Shown here in pieces: positions 48,824 through 59,523 of a stretch of 64,000 bases of DNA. The DNA lies in NCBI GenBank assembly GCA_033065855.1, contig JAVXUO010000922.1:620001-684000 (forward strand). The letters are read 5' to 3'. The notes below the pieces were generated by a model. The model searched no databases and had not been told where the DNA came from. It was given only the letters and a program-made list of their open reading frames with translations. A program made the position numbers and the translations under genes. How positions within the stretch are numbered: the stretch's first letter is position 1; every line of letters starts with the position of its first letter. Source of the DNA: Escallonia rubra. Lineage: Eukaryota > Streptophyta > Magnoliopsida > Escalloniales > Escalloniaceae.

Positions 48824-49580
48824 ATCGGTTTATAAAATACAGTATAATATAAGGTCTCAAAGAGTGTATCAATATGTATCATATATCGTGAGATAAAAAA
48901 GACAATAATATTATTAAAAAGGTATCTTATTTGGCTATAAAGAATAGATAGCGACACAATGAAGCCGCTAGATACTTGCCTTCTTTAAACTTTTTCTTTA
49001 AGTCGTCAATTAATATTTTAAATGAATATTAGCTTAGCACTTATAGTAGTAGAATAGTCATGCTGGTGCCATATAAAGTTAAATAACGAATAGGATTGTG
49101 GTTGAAATTAAAAAGTGGTGAAGTTATGAAGTGTAGTGTTATATATGAGTGTAATTCCTTAACTTCCAAATTTTTTTGAGGTGTTACATGTTTTTCGAAG
49201 ATTATTATAATGATTAAGTAGAATTCTATTTGGAATAAAGTTGCATTTTAAATTTAACAGGACTTATGTATACACCTTATTACTTTCAAATAAGTTATTA
49301 TTGTCTGCCAAAGTAAATTTGACAAATGGACCACGTAATATTCAACGTGTGTGTGTGTGTTACTTTAATTATTGTAAGACGCTAGTAATGATTAAATTAA
49401 ATTGATGAATATGATGTGTCATTGTATTGAAGTGTTGGAATTATTGTATGCATCTTCAATGACTTGCCGCCAAGTTATAATTTTTATGTCTACTAAGTTT
49501 TTTTTCATGAAAATATAATTAAGTATAAACAAAAAGTACTTTCATTGATCGTAAGGCCCTGTGCAAAAAGAACAAACTTT

Positions 49581-49777
49581 GGCTTATATCCGAGTTGTAA
49601 GAATCTTCTTCCAACCCTGTGTATAGTGACAATTAATAGTCGCAAAATATTTCTAGTGACAATTATTATCAGCATTTTTTTAGCATCATTAAATAAAAGT
49701 CACTAAAAACATTTAGAGACGATTGATTGTCGCTATAAAGGGGTTGGAGGAAGATTCCTCCAATCAAGGTAACAGCC
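49581..49777. mobile_element. MITE, copy 2
   Basis: A 197-bp relative of 43707-43927, with the GAATCTTCTTCC/GGAAGATTCCTCC inverted block and internal TAGTGACAATTAATAG. It is flanked by AAACTTT and AAATTTT, a near-match that may be the target duplication. Confidence 0.75.
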
Positions 49778-50218
49778 AAATTTTTTCCATGCAAAATTGA
49801 ACTAGTTAGTTGTATGTTTTGTATAATTACATAGATATATTTTTACATTCTAAAGGTTTTAAATGTTCTTAAATATAGTAATTAAGAATTATTTGATTTA
49901 ATTATACTTTTCTTTTCTAATACATACCTGATTTCTTTTCAAAATCTCATATATGCGATGTAGCTACTTTGATTATTGTGCGGTATTATCAAAGTAAAAA
50001 AACGGCCCTATAATTGTACTATTGATATTATACATTACATTGATATTTGCAATGATTATGTTTTGTGTATGTGTGTGTGCGCGCGCTCTAGATACATGAT
50101 TTTCTATCATCGTAGGAGAGAATTAGTTTTAAGGACACAATAGTCAAAATAAAATCCTAATAAATTAGTATATATTTTTTTACAATTAGTTCTCAAATTA
50201 TATAAGGCTTTCTAATAT

Positions 50219-52430
50219 GGGGGCCGATCCCTGTCTACCGGTGGGAAAAATTTTAATTATCCACCGAACCGCAGCTAGGAGCAGCGGTTGGGAAAAAAGT
50301 GGAATAATGATGGAATAATGACGAAAAGTGGACGAGAAAATGAAAATATCACGAGAAAATGGAGGGAAAATGGAGAGAAAATGCAAAAAGCCCAACCGCA
50401 CCTCCTAGTTGCGGTTGGCATTAATGGTGGTACGGCTGCCCAACCGCAACTAGGAGGTGCGGTTGGCATTATTATTCAAAAAGTTGTCCTCAAGACTTTT
50501 CCATGTTGCAACAACCAAACTACATTATTTTTAATATATATTGCAGACCATGCAGTTCAACATTATTATTCAAAAAGTCATGGCGTGGTTTGAATTTTGT
50601 GACTTGAGGACCACGTACGCCTTGACATAAGCAAGTTTGGTTCACATTCGTCATTAAAGTAGGTAAGATATGATTCATATATTTCCCTCACAAAGTAATT
50701 AGACATAAATCAAAAGTGATTCCCCAGTCATTTTCAAACTCTTGAGGAAAAAATTTCAGATTTTTCCAAATACTGGAAATGGGTTAACTGATACGGGGAA
50801 TCTTGTAACTCTGCAGTGTATTTTAAAATATCAAGCTAGCGCGATTTTGCGCGAAAATTTTATGAGAACCCTAGGATGTTGGGAAGTTCCATTCCCCAGG
50901 AATTCGGGCCATTCCGAAGCCGTTACCTATTTTTTTGGCCGAACGGCCCTTTAAGCGCTCGATCCGGACACCGGTTCGGGAGTTTTGGGCGAAACCTCCG
51001 TGAAATACTTTTTAGATCAAGAATGAATTCAGAAAGCCTAAAATAGCATTTCGAAGCACTTTTGAGATTTTTCGATGCCAGGGGGCATTTCAGTAATTCG
51101 CCGCCCCGAGAGGGGTATTTCGGTAATTTTACAGTGCTAAGTTTTTCAACGGACTTTTTAGTCTAGAAATGTAAGCAAAGCACCTGAAAGGTTGTTTTGA
51201 AGCTGATTTGGCGCGCGTAATTGTCGTTAAAAGTGAAAACTTAATTAGACAGTTTTTCACGAATTTATAAAAAATAGCTAGAGCTAAATTTTGCCAAAGT
51301 GCAAAAAAGAGACCCTAGTTATTCTTAAAGGATCTGTATCAAGTAAAACTTTCAGATTTTTCCAAAGATTGGAAAGGGGTTAACTGATACGGGGAACCTT
51401 GTAACTCTGCAGTGTATTTTAAAATATCAAGCTAGCGCGATTTCGCGCGAAAATTTTATGAGAACCCTAGGATGTTGGGAAGTTCCATTCCCCAGGAATT
51501 CGGGCCATTCCGAAGCCGTTACCTATTTTTTTGGCCGAACGGCCCTTTAAGCGCTCGATCCGGACACCGGTTCGGGATTTTTGGGCGAAACCTCCGTAAA
51601 ATACTTTTTAGATCAAGAATGAATTCAGGAAGCCTAAAATAGCATTTCGAAGCACTTTTGAGATTTTCCGATGCCAGGGGCATTTCGATAATTCGCCGCC
51701 CCGAGAGGGGTATTTCGGTAATTTTACAATGCTAAGTTTTTCAACGGACTTTTTAGTCTAGAAATGTAAGCAAAGCACCTGAAAGGTTGTTTTGAAGCTG
51801 ATTTGGGGCGCGTAATTGTCGTTAAAGGTGAAAACTTAATTAGACAGTTTTTCAGGAATTTATAAAAAATAGCTAGAGCTAGATTTTGCCAAAGTACAAA
51901 AAATAGACCCTAGTTATTGTTAAAGGATCTGTGTGAGGAAAAAATTTCAGATTTTTCCAAAGACTGGAAAGGGGTTAACTGATACGGGGTACCTTGTAAC
52001 TCTGCAGTGTATTTTAAAATATCAAGCTAGCGCGATTTCACGCGAAAATTTTATGAGAACCCTAGGATGTTGGGAAGTTCCATTCCCCAGGAATTAGGGA
52101 CATTCCGAAGCCGTTACCTATTTTTTTGGCCGAACGGCCCTTTAAGCGCTCGATCCGGACACCGGTTCGGGATTTTTGGGCGAAACCTCCGTAAAATACT
52201 TTTTAGATCAAGAATGAATTCAGGAAGCCTAAAATAGCATTTCGAAGCACTTTTGAGATTTTTCGATGCCATGGGGCATTTCAGTAATTCGCCGCCCCGA
52301 GAGGGGTATTTCGGTAATTTTACAGTGCTAAGTTTTTCAACGGACTTTTTAGTCCAAAAATGTAAGCAAATCACCTGAAAGGTTGTTTTGAAGCTGATTT
52401 GGGGCGCGTAGGGGTAATAATGAATCTCCA
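50219..52430. repeat. Element E left arm: TIR with three ~600-bp tandem units
   Basis: The outer ~520 bp carries palindromes such as AACCGCACCTCCTAGTTGCG (near 50396) and its inverse near 50440. Tandem units start near 50747, 51349 and 51941, each with TTCAGATTTTTCCAAA, CTGATACGGGG, CTAGCGCGATT and a repeated GGGGCATTTC phrase. Units are highly similar. Confidence 0.92.
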
Positions 52431-52691
52431 GGGGCATTTCGGTAATTTATCGCTCAGCGGGCATCGGGGGTATATTGGTAAATTGCCACATTGGCTCTAA
52501 ATTTTAGGGAAGTAGAATAATAAAGCGTTCGGAGTGGTGGGAAGTGAGGAATTGTTTTAATACATTGAAATAATGAGATAATGACTATTGCTAACGCGTT
52601 GGTAAGCTAGGTTTAAGATCCAGTTATATTTTTGAAATGTAAATATTATGGACGCTAAGTTAGTTTACAATTATATTTAGTTCTTACAGAT

Positions 52692-53243
52692 ATGTATTTC
52701 AACCCCGGACCTCATGATACATCAATCCTATACGATGACGATGACCACGTCGCGAGGTACGTATTTGACGGTGTCGAGAGGGGTGTTTTGGAAACACTTT
52801 AAAGCACAAGTCACCTCGAAGAGTGGGTACTGAACGAGAAACAAATACAACTACTATACCGTCAAAATTTAGCTATGTTCACCAATTCCATGATTTTGTC
52901 TCGACACGACGATTGCCTTATATCCGCTCTAGTTGAACGATGGAGGAGCGAGACGAACTCATTTCACTTCCGGTTTGGTGAAATGACAATTACATTAGAG
53001 GACGTCGGATTTATACTTGGAATCCCATGTCACGGCAAACCCATTACTTTGAGCAAAACGTCTGCATTCATAAAGAATATGGCTAGGCAGTATTTTTCGG
53101 AAATTCCGAAGGAAACTCTCACAACAAACGGCATCAAACTTAAATGGCTGAGAGAGCAGTACGGCGAGCTACCGAATGAATACACTCGTCATGAATGTTG
53201 GATCTTAAGATTTCAAATTGAATTAGCCTTATTATTACTTTAG
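52692..53243 (+). pseudogene. Plant mobile domain gene of element E, broken
   Basis: It starts MYFNPGPHDTSILYD, matching MEFNPGPEDPSVLYD of the element D protein. One in-frame TAA lies at 52800-52802; beyond it the frame continues through SALVERWRSETNSFHF and MTITLEDVGFILGIPCHGKP to LKWLREQYGELPNEYTRHE, where homology to D ends. The Ulp1 part is absent. The first intron of the D gene is not present here. Not functional. Confidence 0.88.
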
Positions 53244-53261
53244 AATGATTTTGGACAATGT

Positions 53262-54020
53262 GCTAACTAGCGTGCCTAAGGTGTAATGAGCAAAAAAAAA
53301 ACGTGAAAAAAATAATGGGCGCTAAAGTGTGCGCGAATAGGGGCCTCGTAAGAAAATCCAAAAAATAATTTGGGCCGTTTTTCGCCGAAATTTATAGAAA
53401 TAGGCTAACTAGCGTGCCTGAGGTGCAATGAGTGAAAAAAAAGTGACAAAAAAAATTACAACTTTTTTCGCAAGCTAAGAATTGGGCCTTAAAGTGTGCG
53501 CGAATAGGGGCGTCGTAGGAAAACCCAAAAAATAATTTGTCTCGTTTTTCGTCGAAATTCATAGAAATGGACTAACTAGCGTGCCTGAGGTGCAATGAGC
53601 GAAAAAAAAGTGACAAAAAAAATTATAACTTTTTTCGCAAGCTAAAAATTGGGCCTTAAAGTGTGCGCGAATAGGAGCGTCGTAGGAAAATCCAAAAAAT
53701 AATGTGTCTCGTTTTTCGTCGAAATTCATAGAAATGGGCTAACTAGCGTGCCTGAGGTGCAATGAGCGAAAAAAAGTGACAAAAAAAATTACAACTTTTT
53801 TCGCAAGCTAAGAATTGGGCTTTAAAGTGTGCGCGAATAGGGGCGTCGTAGGAAAATCCAAAAAATAATTTGTCTTGTTTTTCGCCGAAATTCATAGAAA
53901 TGGGCTAACTAGCGTGCCTGAGGTACAATGAGCGGAAAAAAAGTGACAAAATATTTTTTGCGCTTTTTGCGCAAGCTAAGCATTGGGCCCTAAAGTGTGC
54001 CCGAATAGGCCCTTTAAAAA
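53262..54020. repeat. 166-bp tandem array in element E
   Basis: About five units start at GCTAACTAGCGTGCCTGAGG-like sequence near 53262 (shortened), 53404, 53571, 53738 and 53904. Each contains AAAGTGTGCGCGAATAGG and an A-rich stretch. It takes the place of the genes between PMD and transposase in element D. Confidence 0.92.
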
Positions 54021-54123
54021 ATATCAATAATCCACAAACCAAATCACAAATTAAAGATTTCACAAACCAAATCACAAATATAAACATTATAAAAGTTCAA
54101 TTTATACAACTGAAACATTAATC

Positions 54124-54905
54124 CTAACCCTCTTCCTCATCATCGTCCTCCTCGACCACACTTCCAGGTTCGATACCTAGCAATTTATAATGATTTCTCT
54201 TGTCATGGTCAGTCATCTTATTACACAACACACACTTTCGCAATTTTTTTGACCCGTTGCTTCTTCAATCGGATTCTTCATACGTATTGCTCGTTTTCGA
54301 CCTTTTGTTTGAGAAATAATTGGATAAAAAATGTTGTCCTCATCACCTTGCAGGCGAGTGCTGTCAATGACTGGCTGTGAAGCTCGATTAAATCTACCGG
54401 CTGGAGTCGTCCGAGGGTCCCTACTTTCTGGTAATGCCATCCTAAACTGTGCATGCTTAGCCTTATCCCGTGCAGCTGCTTCAACTTGATACCTGTACCC
54501 ATCAAATGTTGACGCTGCATCCATTGATAAACCGTGCATGATGTTACAAAGGTGATTATATCGCAGCGTCTCAGATTGCTCGAAATCGACTGAAACATTG
54601 GGCACGTAAGGAATGTGACCGTGGACTCTATTGGCTTCCTTCGTCCACCGAGTCAAGATATACTATGGAGGGATTTCACGAGCATTCTTAGCGCTAAAAA
54701 CCCTCAACGCGTGTCGACAAAGTATACCTTTATGCTCAAACAGTTGACAGTTGCAATTAACAAACCCGATGTCCATACAAACGGTTACGGTAAAATGTCT
54801 TCTGTTCCTCGGAGCCGACGAAGAGCACGGATTGGCAAAATTCGTCACATTTGTCAAAGCATAAACCTTGAGGTCCCTGGTGGAATACTCGTGCAACTTT
54901 GTCAT
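54124..54905 (-). pseudogene. FAR1-type transposase remnant of element E
   Basis: Homologous to residues ~510-745 of the element D transposase. It begins near KLHEYSTRDLKVYALTN, keeps the SWIM finger (NCNCQLFEHKGILCRHAL), then RWTKEANRVHGHIPYVPN, YPIISQTKGRKR and the CVLCNKMTDHDKRNHYK knuckle. One TAG interrupts it near 54664 and a frame change occurs near 54250. The FAR1 and DDE parts are missing, replaced by arm sequence. Confidence 0.9.
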
Positions 54906-54929
54906 GGTATATTGATTTGACTTTAAAAT

Positions 54930-56761
54930 TACCAAAATACCCCTCTCGGGGCGGCGAATTACCAAAATGCCCCCTGACATCAGAAAATCTCAAAAGTGCT
55001 TTGAAACGGGATTTTAGGCTTCTTGAATTCATTCTTTAAAATAACTTTCCGGGTGTCTTACACCCTGAAACCGAACTAAAAGTTAGTCGGAAAATTTTAC
55101 ACTGTTAAATTACCAAAATACCCTCGTTGAGCGACAAATTACTGAAATGCCCCCGGGGATTCATTATCACCCCTACGCGCCCCAAATCAGCTTCAAAACA
55201 ACCTTTCAGGTGCTTTGCTTACATTTCTGGACTAAAAAGTCCGTTGAAAAACTTAGCACTGTAAAATTACCGAAATACCCCTCTCGGGGCGGCGAATTAC
55301 CGAAATGCCCCCTGGCATCGAAAAATCTCAAAAGTGCTTTGAAATGCTATTTTAGGCTTCCTGAATTCATTCTTGATCTAAAAAGTATTTTACGGAGGTT
55401 TCGCCCAAAAATTTCGAACCGGTGTCCAGATCGAGCGCTTAAAGGGCCGTTCGGCCAAAAAAATAGGTAACAGCTTCGGAATGGCCCGAATTCCTGGGGA
55501 ATGGAACTTCCCAACATCCTAGGGTTCTCATAAAATTTTCGCGCGAAATCGCGCTAGCTTGATATTTTAAAATACACTGTAGAGTTACAAGGTTCCCCGT
55601 ATCAGTTAACCCCTTTCCAGTCTTTCGAAAAATCTGAAAGTTTTACCTGATACAGATCCTTTAAGAATAACTACGGTCTATTTTTTGTACTTTGGCAAAA
55701 TTTAGCTCTAGCTATTTTTTATAAATTCGTGAAAAACTGTCTAATTAAGTTTTCACCTTTAACGACAATTACGCGCGCCAAATCAGCTTCAAAACAACCT
55801 TTCAGGTGCTTTGCTTACATTTCTGGACTAAAAAGTCCGTTGAAAAACTTAACACTGTAAAATTACCGAAATACCCCTCTCGGGGCGGCGAATTACCGAA
55901 ATGCCCCCTGGCATCGGAAAATCTCAAAAGTGCTTCGAAATGCTATTTTAGGCTTCCTGAATTCATTCTTGATCTAAAAAGTATTTTACGGAGGTTTCGC
56001 CCAAAACTCCCGAACCGGTGTTCGGATCGAGCGCTTAAAGGGCCGTTCGGCCAAAAAAATAGGTAACGGCTTCGGAATGGCCCGAATTCCTGGGGAATGG
56101 AACTTCCCAACATCCTAGGGTTCTCATAAAAGTTTCGCGCAAAATCGCGCTAGCTTGATATTTTAAAATACACTGCAGAGTTACAAGATTCCCCGTATCA
56201 GTTAACCCCTTTCCAGTCTTTGGAAAAATCTGAAATTTTTTTCCTCAAGAGTTTGAAAATGACTGGGGAATCACTTTTGATTGATGTCTAATTAGTTTGT
56301 GAGGGAAATATATGAATCATATCTTACCTACATTAATGACGAATGTGAACCAAACTTGCTTATGTCAAGGCGTACGTGGTCCTCAAGTCACAAAATTCAA
56401 ACCACGCCATGACTTTTTGAATAATAATGTTGAACTGCATGGTCTGCAATATATAATAAAAATAATGTAGTTTGGTTGTTGCAACATGGAAAAGTCTTGA
56501 GGACAACTTTTTGAATAATAATGCCAACCGCACCTCCTAGTTGCGGTTGGGCAGCCGTACCACCATTAATGCCAACCGCAACTAGGAGGTGCGGTTGGGC
56601 TTTTTGCATTTTCTCTCCATTTTCTCGTGATATTTTCATTTTCTTGTCCACTTTTCGTCATTATTCCATCATTATTCCACTTTTTTCCCAACCGCTGCTC
56701 CTAGCTGCGGTTTGGTGGATAATTAATTTTTTTCCCACCGGTAGACAGGGATCGGCCCCCC
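54930..56761. repeat. Element E right arm: inverted TIR
   Basis: Inverted counterpart of 50219-52430 with one partial and two full ~600-bp units, then the outer segment with palindromes near 56525-56590 and 56690-56715. The similarity between arms is very high. Confidence 0.92.
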
Positions 56762-56766
56762 AATAT

Positions 56767-58640
56767 GATGGCCCTCGCATAGTTCCTCCAAAACTAAATA
56801 AACTTTAAAAATGGATCAAATCCAAAATAATATTTGCCTACCTTTAGATACACTAACATGTTTAGTATACAGTCTTAAATCCTATTCAACTATCAGATTT
56901 ATGAATAAGCTTTATCATTATTATAATTTTAATTAATAATAATTTGACAACCATTTGTTGGTCGTGTGGTCCCACCAAAAAAAAGATGGTCAATTTTTTA
57001 TTTTACCTAAAGCTTTTTAAAAGCTATATATTATATTTGATAAATTTTTACATTTATACAGTAGGCATATATTAAAATGAAATAAATATGAATCAATTGT
57101 TACATTATTTTTATTGCTACAATCTAAATTGTAACATCAAGAGAATATTTTTCATCATCATTGCAAAAAATAGAAAATGAATATGATAAACGTACGGGGC
57201 CGCAAGAGTTTTATAATTAGTTTTCACATTATATAAGGCTTCCTCATATAGCCCTTATACAGTTCTTGCAAAATTAAATAAAGTTAAAAATAGTGATCAC
57301 ATTCAAATTAATATTTAAATACCTTTAGATACCTTGACGTATTTAGTATGTAACTTTAAGTCATTTTCAACTATCAGATTTATGAATAAGTATTATCATT
57401 ATTATTACAATTTTAATGAATAATAATTATACAGTCATTTTTTGTTTGTGTGCTTCCATCCAAAAACTAATGTCAAAATTTTATTTTATCAAGAGGATAC
57501 TAAAAGCTATTATACTATATTAACAAATAATTACATCGATTATAGTAAGAAAATTTTTATAATTTTAAAAAATTAAACAATTTTAAAAAATTAAACAATT
57601 ATTACATAATTGTTATTGTTTCAATCTCAATTGTAGCATCATTTTTTTCTCTTCTAAATCTAGTATATGATTTTCGTTTTTAAAATATACGAATTTTTAT
57701 ATTTATATTAGAGAGTAGTTTTAAGGATACAATAGCCAGAATTAAGTCCTAAAAAGTTAGTTCACCAACCAGTTAGAGTTTTAGAATGTTTAGAATTAGT
57801 TTTTCAACTATATACGGCTTAGTAATATGGAAATTAACTTATCAAGACATAAGAACCCCATCCAAGATAATATTCTCAATAGTAGGATCATTTTTTTGTC
57901 TCTTCTAAATCTAGTATGTTATATTCGTTTTTAAGATATATGAATTTATATATTCATAATAGAGAGTGATTTTAAAGATACAATAGTCAAAATTAAGTCC
58001 TAATAAGTTACATCATCAACCACTTAGAGTTTTAGAACGTTTAGAATTATTTTTTCAATTATATAAGGCTTAGTAATATGGAATTAACTTATTAAGAAAT
58101 AAGAACCTATCTAAGATAATATTTTCAATTGAAGCATCAATTTTTTTTCTCTTCACAATCTAGCATCTTATTTTTGTTTTTAAGATATATAAATTTGTAT
58201 ATTCATAATAGAGAGTAGTTTTAAACATACAATAATCAAAATTAAGTCCCAATAAGTTAGTTCATCAGTCATTTAGAGTTTTATAATGTTTATTAATTAG
58301 TTTTTCAATTATATAAGGCTTAGTAATATGAAAATTAACTTATTAAGAAATAAGAACTCCATCTAAGATAATATTCTCAATTGTAACACCATTTTTCGTT
58401 TCTCTTCTAAATCTAGTATGTTATTTTTGTTTTTACGATATATGAATTTTTATATTCATATTAGAGAGTGATTTAAGGATACAATAGTCAAAATTAAGTC
58501 CTAATAAGTTAGTTCATCAATTAATTAGAGTTAGTTTTTCAATTATATAAGGCTTGGTAATATGGAAATTAACTTATCAAGAAATAAGAACCCCATCCAA
58601 GAAAATATTTTACTTATAATAGTTATAATTCTATTTCATA
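56767..58640. repeat. AT-rich tandem repeats (~250-bp units)
   Basis: The phrase TATATAAGGCTTAGTAATATGG recurs in part near 57231, 57811, 58061, 58311 and 58546; the last four are spaced about 250, 250 and 235 bp. The same phrase borders the left end of element E (50204-50218), so E inserted into a member of this repeat. No coding sequence. Confidence 0.8.
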
Positions 58641-58736
58641 TTGAAAACATAATACGATGACGTGTCAAGCAAAGAAGTCATATATCTGTGATGATGTGTC
58701 GCTCAAATAAACCCACGCTTCACTTATTATATATTA

Positions 58737-58765
58737 CTAGCCCAGTAACCCGAACCAAGCTCGGG
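58737..58765 (-). mobile_element. Helitron-like 3' end
   Basis: On the minus strand the hairpin CCCGAGCTTGGTTCGGG is followed by TTACTGGG and CTAG, then T. Spacing and CTRR end fit Helitrons. The body would extend to the right; the 5' end was not found. Confidence 0.55.
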
Positions 58766-59475
58766 TCGGTTTATGAAATATAGTATACCTGCAACATCTC
58801 GGGAGTAAAATAATACTCTTAGCATACCATCATAATTGAAACAACAAGACTATAAAAAAAATTATTCTAAATAACAATATTAACCCACGCAGGGGTTCTA
58901 CTGACCAAAACTAAAACTAAATTTCTCTTTCCTTTTCACTCGGCTCAGATCTAATCCACACCCAATGCGATCTATTGTTGGTTATCACCTGCGGAAAGGA
59001 AGTGTAACACCCTAGAATTTCCGGAGCGTTAATCGATCAATCGATCGATTCTCAATCATCCAATCATTTCAATACCACTAAGGAAAACCCAATAATATCC
59101 ATATCAGAGCTCTACATTAACTCAAATTTCTCGTCCAATCATTCTCAAATATAAAGACGAATTCAAAGTGCTTAATTTATTTAGTTACACAATAGTTCCC
59201 ACGCAGGGGCTTATATAAACAAATAAAGGAAACGCCAAGCTAACTCCGTTATCAAGCCGGCTCAAACTAATTTTCGGGATTCTACTGACAATTGTTACCT
59301 GCAGAAAGGAACAAAAAAGGGGTGAACTTTTGAGAGCTCAGTAAGGTCGCTCAAAATTCAAAAAAGAAATGGGAATACAATGATTATCGAAATTCACTTC
59401 AAAACGATAGGGAAGAGATTCAACTCAATCCCTTAAACCATATATAGATAGTAACAATCTCAATTACACTGAAAC

Positions 59476-59523
59476 GATACAGATGATATATATTATTTTT
59501 TTTGGTTATGATACAGATGATAT
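59476..59523 (-). mobile_element. Micro-retroposon with 14-bp duplication
   Basis: GATACAGATGATAT occurs at 59476-59489 and 59510-59523 around a 20-bp insert that on the minus strand is ATAACC plus an A-run. It looks like the bare 3' tail of a LINE; the LINE at 3261 has a comparable ACC-plus-A end. Confidence 0.65.

Larger units (their letters stand above)
48600..50213. other. 3' flank of the terpene synthase
   Basis: Contains the 3' UTR, an (ATA)n tract at 48690-48711, a Helitron-like end, a MITE and AT-rich sequence. No gene seen. Confidence 0.5.
50219..56761. mobile_element. Element E: decayed PMD/FAR1-type MULE with very long TIRs
   Basis: A 6.5-kb element with ends GGGGGCCGATCC and GGATCGGCCCCC, flanked by AATAT (50214-50218, 56762-56766). 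The inverted arms are ~2.2 kb (left) and ~1.8 kb (right) and consist mainly of ~600-bp tandem units. The middle holds a broken PMD gene (+), a 166-bp tandem array, and the C-terminal part of a FAR1-type transposase (-). The convergent layout is that of element D with the centre lost. Without DDE residues it cannot move itself. Confidence 0.9.

Noticed and set aside
55147-56066. Repeated open frames with a KLPKYPSRGGELPKCP-like peptide
   Set aside because: They lie in the ~600-bp arm units of element E, recur because the unit recurs, and show no domain or start context.
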